From Arenimonas terrae (GTDB taxonomy: Bacteria > Pseudomonadota > Gammaproteobacteria > Xanthomonadales > Xanthomonadaceae), in contig NZ_SMDR01000003.1 in NCBI RefSeq assembly GCF_006265115.1, forward strand, positions 62,001 to 126,000: a stretch of 64,000 bases of DNA. Direction: 5' to 3'. Position numbers and translations under genes: made by a program. The notes under the pieces are model-generated. The model saw only the letters and a list, made by a program, of their open reading frames with translations. It did no database searches and was not told the origin of the DNA. Positions 26,846-36,375 of this stretch are shown one piece after another; the stretch's first letter is position 1, and the number at the start of each line of letters is the position of its first letter.

Positions 26846-27685
26846 TCAGCCGAGCTTGGCGCGCAGCATCCGGCCGACCCGCAGCTGGAACAGCAGCTTG
26901 GTCACCAGCAGGCGTTCCTCGATGGGCTTCTGCACCAGGTCGTTGGCACCGGCGCGCAGCAGGTCGCTCTGGTTGGCCGGATTGGCGTCGCCGGTCATCA
27001 CCAGCACCGGCAGCAGGCCCTTGGCGTAGCCAAAATCATGGCGGATCGAGTGCAGCAGGTCCTTGCCGGTCAGTTCGCCCTTCAGGTAGACGTCGGTCAG
27101 CACCACGTCGGGGCCCGGCACCTTGCCCTGGGCCTTGGCGGTTTCCAGGTGCGCGATCGCGTCCTCGACGCCGGTGGCGTGGATGACGGTGAGGCCGTGT
27201 TTTTCCAGCATGCGGCGGGTGGCCATGGCCACGACGCGGCTGTCCTCGACGTACAGGACCTCGCCGCCGGACTCGGATTCCGGCGCCACGTAGCCCTTGA
27301 TGAAGGCCGCCAGCGCATTGAAGCCCAGCGACTTGTCGAAATAGTCGGTCACGTCATCGCTGATCGAACGGCTTTCCAGCCGCTCCTGCACGTCGCCGGA
27401 GACCACGATGATCGGGATGTAGGCCTGCGGCGTGTGCTCACGCAGGTAGCGCGCCAGGTCCAGGCCGTCCATGTCCGGCAGGCGCAGGGCGGTGGTGACC
27501 AGGTTGACCGCGCCGGCCTGCAGCGCGGCCTTGGCTTCGTCGCCCGATTCGCAGCCCACGAATTCCATGCCGGGCAGCTGCTGCCGCAGCACGCCCTCGA
27601 TCATCTTGCGCACGACCTTGGAGCCGTCCACGACCATGATGCGCGGGCTGGTGGTGTCGAAGCTGCGGAAGGCGGGGCTGTTCAT
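26846..27685 (-). CDS. response regulator with two receiver domains, first one degenerate
   Basis: A 279-residue protein made only of two receiver domains. The first (15-130) has lost key residues: the acidic pair is VVDG (Asp20-Gly21) and the phospho-acceptor position is Ala66 ([14 protein letters not shown]). The switch Lys is still present (DYFDKS). The second (142-270) is complete: Glu147-Asp148, Asp198 in VVLTDVY, Thr231 and Lys253. There is no DNA-binding or enzymatic output domain, so it probably works through protein contacts. It sits 4 bp below ftsX and 4 bp above ung. Confidence 0.85.
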   Translation of the reverse strand: MNSPAFRSFDTTSPRIMVVDGSKVVRKMIEGVLRQQLPGMEFVGCESGDEAKAALQAGAVNLVTTALRLPDMDGLDLARYLREHTPQAYIPIIVVSGDVQERLESRSISDDVTDYFDKSLGFNALAAFIKGYVAPESESGGEVLYVEDSRVVAMATRRMLEKHGLTVIHATGVEDAIAHLETAKAQGKVPGPDVVLTDVYLKGELTGKDLLHSIRHDFGYAKGLLPVLVMTGDANPANQSDLLRAGANDLVQKPIEERLLVTKLLFQLRVGRMLRAKLG

Positions 27686-27689
27686 GTCT

Positions 27690-28670
27690 TCACACGTCCG
27701 TGGGACGGGTCCGGCGTAGATGATGCCCGGTTGCGAGCCACGCGCCCAGCCACCCCATGGCCACGGCGCCGGCCAGCAGGGCCAGGCTGCCGCGCCAACC
27801 GGGGCCGGAGAGGGCGAACTGGCTGCCGTAGCTGGCGACCAGGGCCGAGAGCCGGCCCTGCATCAGGGCGCCGGCCACCAGCAGCAGGGCGCCGGCCAGC
27901 AGGCCCGCGGCCAGGCCGTACCAGGCGCCCAGGTAAAGGAAGGGGCGGCGCACGAAGGCGTCGGTGGCGCCCAGGTGCTGCAGCACGCCGATCTCCTCGC
28001 TGCGGGCGCCGATGTCCAGGCGCACGGTGTTGCCGACCACCAGCAGCACGCCCAGGCCCAGCAGGGCCGCGACCACCTGCACCACGCGTTCGCCGAAGGC
28101 CAGCCAGGCGGACAGCCGCTGCCGCCAGACCGCATCGTGCTGGACGATGTCGGCCTGCGGCAGTTCGCGCAGGTCGGCGGCCAGGGTGTCGCCGTCGCCC
28201 TTGGGCTGGACCACCAGCACGGTCGGCAGCGGGTTCTCCTCGAGCACGTCGAGCGCGCCGGCAAGGTCGCTCATGGCGCGGAATTCCTCCAGGCCCTCCT
28301 CCGGCGTGCGCACGGTGACGGCAGCGACGTCGGGGCGCTGGCCGATGCCGGTGGCCAGCTCGCGCGCCTGGTCCTCGGTGACCTCGAACTTCAGGAACAC
28401 GCCGATCTCGCGCGACTCGCTGACGCTGCCCGAGAAGCGCTCGATGTTGCCCAGGGCCAGCCCCAGACCCAGGGGCAGCGCGATCGCGATCGCCATCACG
28501 CCGACCGTCAGGCCAGTGGCGAAGGGGCGCCGGGCCAGGCGGCCGAGGCTCGAGACCAGGGAATACAGATGCTGTTCGCGCCAGGCGCGGAAGCGCGCGC
28601 CGACACCGCCGGACTTCACGCGCTCGGCGGCCGCGGGCTTGGCGGCGGGTTTGGCGACCTTGGTGTTCAT
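27690..28670 (-). CDS. ftsX: cell-division protein FtsX
   Basis: A 326-residue membrane protein. The N-terminal cytoplasmic region (Lys/Ala-rich, then AWREQHLYSLVSSLGRLARRPF) precedes TM1 (about 53-73), a large periplasmic domain (about 74-200), and three further TM segments in the C-terminal half, the standard FtsX layout. With FtsE it forms the ABC-type complex that activates peptidoglycan hydrolases at the septum. Its ATG overlaps the ftsE stop by 4 bp. Confidence 0.93.
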   Translation of the reverse strand: MNTKVAKPAAKPAAAERVKSGGVGARFRAWREQHLYSLVSSLGRLARRPFATGLTVGVMAIAIALPLGLGLALGNIERFSGSVSESREIGVFLKFEVTEDQARELATGIGQRPDVAAVTVRTPEEGLEEFRAMSDLAGALDVLEENPLPTVLVVQPKGDGDTLAADLRELPQADIVQHDAVWRQRLSAWLAFGERVVQVVAALLGLGVLLVVGNTVRLDIGARSEEIGVLQHLGATDAFVRRPFLYLGAWYGLAAGLLAGALLLVAGALMQGRLSALVASYGSQFALSGPGWRGSLALLAGAVAMGWLGAWLATGHHLRRTRPTDV

Positions 28671-29353
28671 GCCGCCAGGTCCTCGGGCGAGATGTCGTCC
28701 ATCAGCCGGCCGTGGTCGAGCACGAGCACGCGGCGGCGCATGCGCTTGACCAGGCCCAGGTCGTGGCTGGCGACAATCACCGTGGTGCCCAGCGCAGGCA
28801 GCGAGGCGAACAGCTGCATGATCTCGCCCGCCAGCTGCGGGTCGAGGTTGCCGGTGGGTTCGTCGGCGACCAGCAGCTGCGGCTGGGCGACGATGGCGCG
28901 GGCGATGCCCACGCGCTGCTGCTCGCCGGTGGACAGCTGCAGCGGCAGCGAGCGTTCGCGTTCGCCCAGGCCGACCTTGTCGAGCACCGCGCGCACGCGC
29001 TTGCCGACTTCGGCGCCGGGCGTGCCGGCGATCAGCAGCGGCAGGGCGACGTTGTCGAACACGCTGCGGTCGGTGAGCAGGCGATGGTCCTGGAACACCA
29101 CGCCGACCTGGCGCCGGTGCAGCGGCACCTTGCCACCGCGGACCTTGGCCAGGTTGCGTTCGTTCACCAGCACGGTGCCGCGGCTGGGCCGCTCGGACAG
29201 GTGCACCAGGCGCAGCAGGGTGGATTTGCCGGCGCCGGAGTGGCCGGTGACGAAGAGCATCTCACCCTCGTCCACGCTGAAGCTGACCTCGCTCAGCGCG
29301 GGTGGATTGCCGGGATAGGCCTTGGTGACGTTGTCGAAGCGGAGCAGGGCCAT
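28667..29353 (-). CDS. ftsE: cell-division ATP-binding protein FtsE
   Basis: A 228-residue ABC ATPase with Walker A GHSGAGKST, the Q-loop in VVFQDHRLL, signature LSTGEQQRVGIARAI, Walker B LLVADEPTGNLD and the switch His in VASHDLGL. It powers FtsX. The frame is open 30 codons further upstream, but those codons lie in a REP-like repeat, and ATG 29353 gives the FtsE-typical N-terminus (LLRFDNVTKAYPG). Confidence 0.95.
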   Translation of the reverse strand: MALLRFDNVTKAYPGNPPALSEVSFSVDEGEMLFVTGHSGAGKSTLLRLVHLSERPSRGTVLVNERNLAKVRGGKVPLHRRQVGVVFQDHRLLTDRSVFDNVALPLLIAGTPGAEVGKRVRAVLDKVGLGERERSLPLQLSTGEQQRVGIARAIVAQPQLLVADEPTGNLDPQLAGEIMQLFASLPALGTTVIVASHDLGLVKRMRRRVLVLDHGRLMDDISPEDLAA

Positions 29354-29402
29354 TCGGATCGCGGGTGGCGGGGACACGGGCAATCTAGCAGACGGCACCA
29401 GA

Positions 29403-29463
29403 TGTAGGAGGGGCTTCAGCCCCGATGCTTCCGGAGAAAGCACCGCGGCTGAAGCCCCTCCCG
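29403..29463. repeat. REP-like inverted pair
   Basis: GGAGGGGCTTCAGCC (29407-29421) and its exact complement (29447-29461) flank about 25 bp. This gives a GGCTTCAGCC-core palindromic unit and a mirror copy between ftsE and rhlB. The form resembles the intergenic REP/BIME elements common in Xanthomonadaceae and Pseudomonas. No transposase is nearby. Confidence 0.7.
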
Positions 29464-29476
29464 ACCGATCGGCGGA

Positions 29477-31177
29477 TCAGTGGCCCGAAGGCGGCGAACG
29501 CTTGACCAGGGACTTCAGGCCGGCCTTGATGCGGCCAAGCAGCGAAGGCTTCTCGGACGCCGGCGCGGCGGGCGCCGCCGAACCTTCCGGCTTGCGCTCG
29601 GCGCGCGGCTTGCCAGCCGCTTCGGCGCCGGCTGCGGCATCACCGACGGGACGACCGCCGCGACGGCGGCGGCGCTTGCGTGCCGGTGCGTTCGGATCGA
29701 CCTGCATCGGCGACGAGGGCGCCGGGCGCTGGGCCGGACGCTCGGGCGCGGCGTCCGCGGCGGCTTCGGCCACCACGGGCGGCTTGCGCTCGCGGTGCGC
29801 GCCGGGGCGCGGGCCGCTGCGTTCGCGCGAACCTACGCCCGGACCGCCGCGGCCACCGCCGCCGGAACCGCTGCGGCCACCGCGGCCGCCACGACGTTCG
29901 TCCTCGGCGGCCTTGGCCTCGCGCACTTCGCGGAAGATGGCGCTGACGCTCTCGCCTTCGCCGTCGTCGCCCTCGACCGGCGCGCGCGGGGCGCGCGGTA
30001 CGGGGATCAGCAGCTCCTTCTCGACCTGGGCCACCGGCAGCTTCTGCTCGATGTAGGCCTCGATGTCCGGCAGGCTCATCGCGTAACGCTCGCAGGCGAA
30101 GCTGATCGCGTCGCCCTCGGCGCCCAGGCGCGCGGTGCGGCCGATGCGGTGCACGTAGTCCTCGGCGTCGAACGGCAGGTCGTAGTTGTAGACGTGCGAG
30201 ACGCCGTCGATGTGCAGGCCGCGGGCGGCCACGTCGGTGGCGACCAGGATGTCGAGCTGGCCCTTCTGGAAGCGCGCCAGCAGGGTCTCGCGCTTCTTCT
30301 GCGGCACGTCACCGGAGAGCACGCCGACGCGGAAGCCGGCGCGCTCCAGGCCGCGCGCCACGCGCTCGACCCAGACCTTGGTGTTCACGAACACCATGGT
30401 GCGGTGGCCCTCGCTGCGGGTCAGCAGGCCGATCAGCAGCGGGATCTTCTCCTCGTCGGACGGGAAGTAGACCACCTGGCGGACCTTGGCGGCGGTGATG
30501 AACTCGGTCTCGACCACGAGCTTCTCGGGCTCGTTCATGTGCTCGTAGGCCAGCTCCAGCACGCGGTGGCTGAGCGTGGCGCTGAACAGCAGGGTCTGGC
30601 GCTCGGTGCGGATCGGCATGCGCCGCAGCAGGAAGCGGATGTCCTTGATGAAGCCCAGGTCGAACATGCGGTCGGCTTCGTCGAGCACGCAGACTTCGCA
30701 GGCGTGCAGGGAGACGACCTTGTGCTGCTTCACGTAGTCGATCAGGCGGCCGGGGGTGGCGATGATCACGTCCACGCCCTGCTGCAGCAGCTCGCGCTGC
30801 TTGTCGTAGTCCACGCCGCCGTAGACCAGGGCGAAGCGCAGGCCCAGGTCGGAGCCGAACTTCACCGCGTCCTTGTGGATCTGGATGGCCAGTTCGCGGG
30901 TCGGCGCCAGGATCAGGGCGCGCGGGTCCTCGGGCTTGCGGTCGGCCAGGGCCGGGCGGGTCAGCAGGCGGTTGATCAGGGCGACCAGGAAGGCCAGGGT
31001 CTTGCCGGTGCCGGTCTGGGCCTGGCCGGCGACATCGCGCCCTGCCAGGGCGATCGGCAGGGTCAGGGCCTGGATGGGGGTGCAGCGGGTGAAGCCTGCG
31101 GACTCGAGGCCGGCCTGCAGCGCCGGATGCAGCTCGAAGTTGGAAAACGCGATATCGGTCAGCGGTTTATCGGACAT
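29477..31177 (-). CDS. rhlB: ATP-dependent RNA helicase RhlB (DEAD-box)
   Basis: A 566-residue DEAD-box protein. It has the Q-motif FTRCTPIQ, Walker [19 protein letters not shown] ([13 protein letters not shown]), SAT, and the C-terminal [12 protein letters not shown] and HRIGRTAR. The core ends near residue 390. A long basic, Gly/Arg/Pro-rich tail follows, ending in a helix ([16 protein letters not shown]), as expected for RNA and partner binding. RhlB assists mRNA decay. It diverges from trxA, the arrangement conserved with rho in gammaproteobacteria. Start ATG 31177 gives MSDKPLTD; the open upstream codons are not family-like. Confidence 0.93.
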   Translation of the reverse strand: MSDKPLTDIAFSNFELHPALQAGLESAGFTRCTPIQALTLPIALAGRDVAGQAQTGTGKTLAFLVALINRLLTRPALADRKPEDPRALILAPTRELAIQIHKDAVKFGSDLGLRFALVYGGVDYDKQRELLQQGVDVIIATPGRLIDYVKQHKVVSLHACEVCVLDEADRMFDLGFIKDIRFLLRRMPIRTERQTLLFSATLSHRVLELAYEHMNEPEKLVVETEFITAAKVRQVVYFPSDEEKIPLLIGLLTRSEGHRTMVFVNTKVWVERVARGLERAGFRVGVLSGDVPQKKRETLLARFQKGQLDILVATDVAARGLHIDGVSHVYNYDLPFDAEDYVHRIGRTARLGAEGDAISFACERYAMSLPDIEAYIEQKLPVAQVEKELLIPVPRAPRAPVEGDDGEGESVSAIFREVREAKAAEDERRGGRGGRSGSGGGGRGGPGVGSRERSGPRPGAHRERKPPVVAEAAADAAPERPAQRPAPSSPMQVDPNAPARKRRRRRGGRPVGDAAAGAEAAGKPRAERKPEGSAAPAAPASEKPSLLGRIKAGLKSLVKRSPPSGH

Positions 31178-31348
31178 GGGTCTCTCTGGGTGCGCGGCTC
31201 TGCGCTTGCGCGGCCAGCCCGGCGGGTCGCAAACTGCGGGCATCCGGGGCGGCGGCTAGACGGTTGAAAGTCGGTCGAAAGCGCCCCAGTTTACCCCAAC
31301 GGCGGCCGCAACCGGCCGCATCCCCCAAGAAAATCAGGAGTTTGACGC

Positions 31349-31675
31349 ATGAGCGACCAGGTGCTTCATGTGGGTGATGCCGACTTCGAGGCCCAGGTGC
31401 TCAAGTCCGATACGCCCGTGCTGGTGGATTTCTGGGCCGAGTGGTGCGGCCCCTGCAAGATGATCGGCCCGATGGTCGACGAGCTCGCCAACACCTACGC
31501 CGGCAAGGTGAAGGTGGTGAAGCTCAACATCGACCACAACCCGATGACCCCGCGCGCCTACGCCGTGCGCGGCATCCCGACCCTGCTGATGTTCAAGGAC
31601 GGCAAGGTCCAGGCGACCCAGGTCGGTGCCGTCGGCAAGGCCCAGCTCGCCCAGTTCATCGACAAGGCGCTCTGA
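31349..31675 (+). CDS. trxA: thioredoxin 1
   Basis: A 108-residue thioredoxin with the active site WCGPC (Cys33, Cys36) in [13 protein letters not shown] and the cis-Pro loop in [10 protein letters not shown]. It reduces disulfides in cytoplasmic proteins, including ribonucleotide reductase. AGGAG lies 9 bp before the ATG. It is divergent from rhlB and followed by rho, the common gammaproteobacterial order. Confidence 0.98.
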   Translation: MSDQVLHVGDADFEAQVLKSDTPVLVDFWAEWCGPCKMIGPMVDELANTYAGKVKVVKLNIDHNPMTPRAYAVRGIPTLLMFKDGKVQATQVGAVGKAQLAQFIDKAL

Positions 31676-31860
31676 GCAAAACCGGTCGCGGGCGCCCGCC
31701 AGGCGCGCCCGCGAGCCCGGCTCCGGCCGGGACATGAACATCGCGCGGCTTGTCGGCGCGGCCCTGGCGGTGGTAGCGTTACCTCACTCAGGCGCCCCTG
31801 GCGCCGTTCTTCTGCAAGATCCCCTTCCTCCCCCACGCTCGCGTTCGCGAGGTGAATTCC

Positions 31861-33567
31861 GTGTCCGAAAACGAAAACGAATCCGGCGTCAGCGCCGAGA
31901 AGCGCCCGCGCAAGCCGCGTGCCGCCAATCCCGGCAATGCCCCTTCCAGCGACGCTCCCGCACCCGTCTCTGCTCCCTCTCCCGCCCCCGAACGCAGCGC
32001 CGAAAGCCAGGCGCCATCGGCTGCGCCCGCCTCATCGGGCGGCGGTGGCGGCGGCGAGCCGCAGGGTGGCGGACAGGAAGGCCAGGGCGGCGCCCCGCGT
32101 GAAGGCGGCGGCGAAGAAGGCGGCTTCCGCGAAGGCCGCAACCGCCATCGCCGCGACCGCTTCCGCGACAAGCGCGACCGCTTCCGCAACCGCGAAGGCG
32201 GCGGCGGTGGCGGCGGCGCCGACGAGGAAGGCGGCAACGGCAACAACGGCGGCGGCGGCGAGCGCAACGACCGCCCGATGCCGCAGCTGCCGCCCGACTT
32301 CCCGGTCTACAGCCTCAACGACCTCAAGCGGATGCCGGCGCACAAGCTGCTGGAGATCGCCGACAAGCTGAATCTGCATGAGGGCGTCGCCCGCATGCGC
32401 AAGCAGGACGTCAACTTCGCCCTGCTCAAGGTGCTCACCCGCCACCCCGCCGGCGTCGCCGGCGACGGCGTGCTCGAGATCCTGCCCGACGGCTACGGCT
32501 TCCTGCGCTCGGACGATGCGAGCTACCTGGCCGGCCCGGACGACGTCTACATCTCGCCCAGCCAGATCCGCCGCTTCAACCTGCGCACCGGCGACCACAT
32601 CGCCGGCCGCATCCGCAGCCCGAAGGACGGCGAGCGCTACGTCGCGCTCAACATCGTCGACACCATCAACGGCGAACCGCCGGAGGCGTCGAAGGGCAAG
32701 GTGCTGTTCGAGAACCTGACGCCGCTGTTCCCGCGCGAGCGCTTCCGGCTCGAGCGCGGCAATGGCTCGTCGGAAGACATCACCGGCCGCGTGATGGACC
32801 TGATGTCGCCGATCGGCAAGGGCCAGCGCGCCCTGATCGTCTCGCCGCCGAAAGCCGGCAAGACCATGCTGATGCAGAACGTGGCCCAGGCCATCCTGCA
32901 CAACCATCCGGACGTGCACCTGATCGTGCTGCTGATCGACGAGCGCCCGGAGGAAGTGACGGAAATGCAGCGCAGCGTGCGCGGCGAAGTCATCTCGTCC
33001 ACCTTCGACGAGCCGGCCGCGCGCCACGTGCAGGTCGCCGAGATGGTGATCGAGCGCGCCAAGCGGCTGGTCGAGCACAAGAAGGACGTGGTGATCATGC
33101 TCGACTCGATCACCCGCCTGGCCCGTGCCTACAACACCGTCGTTCCGAGCTCCGGCAAGGTGCTGACCGGCGGCGTCGACGCCAACGCGCTGCACCGCCC
33201 GAAGCGTTTCTTCGGCGCGGCCCGCAACGTCGAGGAAGGCGGCTCGCTGACGATCATCGCGACAGCCCTGGTGGAAACGGGCTCGAAGATGGACGAGGTG
33301 ATCTACGAGGAGTTCAAGGGCACCGGCAATTCGGAAGTGCACCTGGACCGCCGCATCGCCGAGAAACGCGTCTACCCGGCCATCAACATCAACCGCTCCG
33401 GCACCCGCCGCGAGGAGCTGCTGATCGAGCCGGACATGCTGCAGAAGATCTGGATCCTGCGGAAGCTGCTGCACCCGATGGACGAGCTGGCCGCGATGGA
33501 GTTCCTGCTCGAGAAGATGAAGAACACCAAGTCCAACGACGAGTTCTTCAGTTCGATGAAGCGCTAA
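31861..33567 (+). CDS. rho: transcription termination factor Rho with extended N-terminus
   Basis: About 568 residues, roughly 150 longer than E. coli Rho. Residues 1 to about 145 are an extra low-complexity region, first Pro/Ala/Ser-rich and then Gly/Arg/Asn-rich with [20 protein letters not shown] (basic). From [20 protein letters not shown] the canonical Rho begins: RNA-binding cold-shock fold ([16 protein letters not shown]), Walker [12 protein letters not shown], Walker [17 protein letters not shown], and the Q/R-loop regions. GTG 31861 is preferred because GAGGTG sits 7 bp upstream. GTG 31852 is also possible (571 residues). The 186-bp gap after trxA holds a GC-rich hairpin and perhaps a rho leader. 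Confidence 0.95.
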   Translation: MSENENESGVSAEKRPRKPRAANPGNAPSSDAPAPVSAPSPAPERSAESQAPSAAPASSGGGGGGEPQGGGQEGQGGAPREGGGEEGGFREGRNRHRRDRFRDKRDRFRNREGGGGGGGADEEGGNGNNGGGGERNDRPMPQLPPDFPVYSLNDLKRMPAHKLLEIADKLNLHEGVARMRKQDVNFALLKVLTRHPAGVAGDGVLEILPDGYGFLRSDDASYLAGPDDVYISPSQIRRFNLRTGDHIAGRIRSPKDGERYVALNIVDTINGEPPEASKGKVLFENLTPLFPRERFRLERGNGSSEDITGRVMDLMSPIGKGQRALIVSPPKAGKTMLMQNVAQAILHNHPDVHLIVLLIDERPEEVTEMQRSVRGEVISSTFDEPAARHVQVAEMVIERAKRLVEHKKDVVIMLDSITRLARAYNTVVPSSGKVLTGGVDANALHRPKRFFGAARNVEEGGSLTIIATALVETGSKMDEVIYEEFKGTGNSEVHLDRRIAEKRVYPAININRSGTRREELLIEPDMLQKIWILRKLLHPMDELAAMEFLLEKMKNTKSNDEFFSSMKR

Positions 33568-33586
33568 GGTTCCGGCTCCGGAAAGC

Positions 33587-33619
33587 AGAAGGCCCCGCTC
33601 GCGCGGGGCCTTCTCTTTT
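33587..33619. terminator. intrinsic terminator after rho
   Basis: A 12-bp perfect stem (33587-33598 with 33603-33614), TCGC loop, then CTTTT. It lies 19 bp after the rho stop and just before the end of the convergent TonB-domain gene, so it may serve both. Confidence 0.88.
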
Positions 33620-33625
33620 GGGGCG

Positions 33626-34429
33626 TCAGCCGTCCAGCGAGGTCAGGAGTTTCCAGCGTTCCGACGACCGCGAGCCGTCGGGGCCGAGGCTCACCACGCC
33701 GGCCGAAGACCGCTCCAGCTCCACCCATGCCGGCACGTCGACCGGCACGCTGCGCGTGCGCATCCAGCGCTCGCCGCGCGCGCTCATGGTCGAATAGCGC
33801 ACCGGCACGGAAACCACCTGGCCGGAAAACCTTGGAATCCGCCACTCGGCCGCAGCTTTCTCCGAGGCCTGCTGGAAGCTGGCGGCGTGCTGCCCCGGCC
33901 GGCGACCGACGTCGTTGCCGAACAGGTCCACGCTTTCGGTCGCCACCTCCGCCACGCGGCCCTGTTCATCCAGCCGCAGCATCAGCACCACCTGGGCGCC
34001 GATTCCCTGCTTGACCTGCGGCGTCGGGTAGCGCGGCGGCGCCAGGCTGTCGGAGATCGCCTCGTCGACCCCCTCGTCGCCGGCGGGAGGATCGCGGAAC
34101 CGCACGCTTTCGAACGCCAGTCGGATGCCGTCGACGCCGGGCTGCCGGATCGCGAGCAGGCGCAGCGACATGTAGGCCTTCGCGCGCACCGGCCGGCCGT
34201 CTTCGACAATCGGCTCGAACCGCCACGTCCGGATCTGCTGCTCGAAACCCTGCATCACCTCGTCGCCCAGCTTCTTGCGGTCGAGCGACAGGTCGACCAC
34301 CCGGCCCTCGGCGTCGATGGTGAGTTCGCCGGTCGTGCCGGCGGTGTAGATCTCCAGGTCGGGCGCAGCGGCGGCCGGCGGCGAACCCAGCGAACAGCCC
34401 AGCAACAGTGCGGCGAAGACAGCTCTCAT
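33626..34429 (-). CDS. exported protein with TonB C-terminal-like domains
   Basis: A 267-residue protein with an N-terminal export signal (MRAVFAALLLGCSLGSPPAAAA). LLGC could be read as a lipobox or as part of a cleaved signal. Two segments show the pattern of the TonB C-terminal fold: GELTIDAEGRVVDLSL ... IRTWRFEPIVEDGRPV and, after PPRYPTPQVKQGIGAQVVLMLRLDE (the first Pro-x-Tyr-Pro marks the domain), AAAEWRIPRF ... VPVRYSTM. No N-terminal ExbB-binding TM anchor is visible, so it is unlikely to be a classical TonB. The role is unknown. Confidence 0.7.
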   Translation of the reverse strand: MRAVFAALLLGCSLGSPPAAAAPDLEIYTAGTTGELTIDAEGRVVDLSLDRKKLGDEVMQGFEQQIRTWRFEPIVEDGRPVRAKAYMSLRLLAIRQPGVDGIRLAFESVRFRDPPAGDEGVDEAISDSLAPPRYPTPQVKQGIGAQVVLMLRLDEQGRVAEVATESVDLFGNDVGRRPGQHAASFQQASEKAAAEWRIPRFSGQVVSVPVRYSTMSARGERWMRTRSVPVDVPAWVELERSSAGVVSLGPDGSRSSERWKLLTSLDG

Positions 34430-34560
34430 TCCCGATTCCCGATGGTGTGGACAGGACCGCAGTACAGCATTGCTCCCTGCCCGGTTTCAACGCGCGGACC
34501 GGATCCCGGCCGGGTGGGCTGGCGATTCAGCGCATCACGCCGTTGGCGCATAATCGGTCC

Positions 34561-36369
34561 ATGCACGGATCCGACGGCTACCTCGGCATCATCCTGGTCT
34601 TCCTGGTCGCCGCGGTGATCGCCGTGCCGCTGTTCCGGCGCCTGGGACTCGGCGCGATCCTGGGTTACCTGGTGGCCGGCGTCGCGATCGGCCCGGACGG
34701 GCTGAAGCTGGTGCCCGACCCGGAGGACGTGCTGGCCGCGTCCGAATTCGGCGTAGTGATGCTGCTGTTCGTGATCGGCCTGGAGCTGAGCCCGCCACGG
34801 CTCTGGGTGATGCGCCGGCAGGTGTTCGGCACCGGCGGCCTGCAGGTCCTGCTGACCGGACTGGCGCTGGCGGCCGGGCTGTCCTTCTTCCTGCTGCCGG
34901 GCTGGAAGGCGCCGGTGGTGGTGGGCCTGGGCCTGGCGCTGTCGTCCACCGCGGTCGGCCTGCAGCTGCTGGCCGAGCGCAAGGAGCTGAGCGCCGAACA
35001 CGGTCGCGTCGCCTTCGCCATCCTGCTGTTCCAGGACCTGGTGGCGATCCCGCTGCTGGCGGCGATCCCGCTGCTGGGCCAGGCCAAGGCGCTGGAGCGC
35101 TCGGTGCCGCCGCTGGACGCGGTGCTCAACGCAGTGGTGGTGATCGCGGCGGTGGTGATCGGCGGGCGCTTCGTCATCCGATTCCTGCTGCGGCTGGTCG
35201 CGCGGGCGAAACTGGTCGAACTGTTCACCGCGACGGCCCTGCTGGTAGTGGTGGGCAATGCCTGGCTGATGCAGTTCGCCGGGCTGTCGATGGGCCTGGG
35301 CGCCTTCCTCGCCGGCGTGCTGCTCGCCGATTCCGAATTCCGGCACGAGCTCGAATCGCACATCGAGCCTTTCAAGGGCCTGTTCCTGGGCCTGTTCTTC
35401 ATGGCGGTCGGCATGAGCATCGACCTGAACGTGATCGGCGACAACCCGGGCCTGATCGCCCTTGGCGTGTGCGGCCTGCTGCTGCTCAAGGGCACGATGC
35501 TCGTGTTGGCCGGCACGCTGGCGGGCGGCCTGCCGCTGCGGCGCGCACTGATGCTGGCGACCGTGCTGTCGATGGGCGGCGAGTTCGGCTTCGTGGTGTT
35601 CGCCGAGGCGCTGAAGGCGGGCCTGATCGACGCCGCGCTGCGCGACCAGCTGTTCGCGATGGTCGGCCTGTCGATGGCGGCCACGCCGCTGCTGCTGATC
35701 GGCGTCTCCCGCTGGCTGACCCGGGAACCCGACGCCGGGCCCGAGCGCGCGCACGACCCGATCGACCACGAACACCCGCGGGTGATCATCGCCGGCTTCG
35801 GCCGCGTCGGTCAGATCGTCGGGCGCATGCTGCGGGCGCAGAAGATCCCGTTCACCGCGCTCGAAACCAGCGCCGACCAGGTCGATTTCCTGCGCCGCTT
35901 TGGCAACAAGATCTACTTCGGCGACCCGGCCCGGCCCGAACTGCTTCGCGCCGCGCACGCCGACCGCGCCGAGGTGTTCGTGCTCACCACCGACGATCCG
36001 GAAGCCAACGTGCGCACCGCGCGCATCGTCAAGCGCCTGTTCCCGCACCTGAAGATCTACGCACGGGCGCGCAACCGCCAGCACGCCTTCAAGCTGATGG
36101 ACATGGACGTGCAGGTGACGCGCGAGACGTTCCATTCCAGCCTGGTCATGGGCCGCCGCGTGATGGAGGCCCTGGGCGTGCCGCCGGAAGAGGCCGCGCG
36201 CAACACCGAACGCTTCCGCGAGCACGACGAGAAGCTGCTGCGCCAGCAGCACCTCGTCTACGACGACGAAGCGGCCCTGGTGGCCTCGGCGCAGGAGGCG
36301 CAGCGCGAGCTCGAGACGCTGTTCGAGGCGGACGTTCCGTCGGACGACGACGGCGACGCGGGGCGCTAG
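34561..36369 (+). CDS. Kef-type monovalent cation:proton antiporter (CPA2) with RCK domain
   Basis: A 602-residue protein. Residues 1 to about 385 hold some 12 TM segments of the Na+/H+ exchanger fold, with GYLVAGVAIGPDGL, FVIGLELSP, ALSSTAVGLQLL and FQDLVAIPLLA as CPA2/Kef landmarks. Residues about 405-520 form the TrkA-N/RCK nucleotide-binding domain (VIIAGFGRVGQIVGRML, then the acidic strand end ALETS). Residues after 540 are an acidic helical tail. Kef systems export K+ in exchange for H+ during electrophile stress under glutathione control. KefB and KefC cannot be separated here. Confidence 0.9.
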   Translation: MHGSDGYLGIILVFLVAAVIAVPLFRRLGLGAILGYLVAGVAIGPDGLKLVPDPEDVLAASEFGVVMLLFVIGLELSPPRLWVMRRQVFGTGGLQVLLTGLALAAGLSFFLLPGWKAPVVVGLGLALSSTAVGLQLLAERKELSAEHGRVAFAILLFQDLVAIPLLAAIPLLGQAKALERSVPPLDAVLNAVVVIAAVVIGGRFVIRFLLRLVARAKLVELFTATALLVVVGNAWLMQFAGLSMGLGAFLAGVLLADSEFRHELESHIEPFKGLFLGLFFMAVGMSIDLNVIGDNPGLIALGVCGLLLLKGTMLVLAGTLAGGLPLRRALMLATVLSMGGEFGFVVFAEALKAGLIDAALRDQLFAMVGLSMAATPLLLIGVSRWLTREPDAGPERAHDPIDHEHPRVIIAGFGRVGQIVGRMLRAQKIPFTALETSADQVDFLRRFGNKIYFGDPARPELLRAAHADRAEVFVLTTDDPEANVRTARIVKRLFPHLKIYARARNRQHAFKLMDMDVQVTRETFHSSLVMGRRVMEALGVPPEEAARNTERFREHDEKLLRQQHLVYDDEAALVASAQEAQRELETLFEADVPSDDDGDAGR

Positions 36370-36375
36370 CCGCGG

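Noticed and set aside
31676-31860. A leader peptide gene (ATG 31734) before rho
   Set aside because: The frame runs straight into rho in another phase without a stop and has no ribosome site. It is more likely an untranslated leader.
33626-34429. A classical TonB protein
   Set aside because: It lacks the N-terminal TM anchor and Pro-rich spanning region and has no exbB/exbD nearby, so only the domain likeness is stated.
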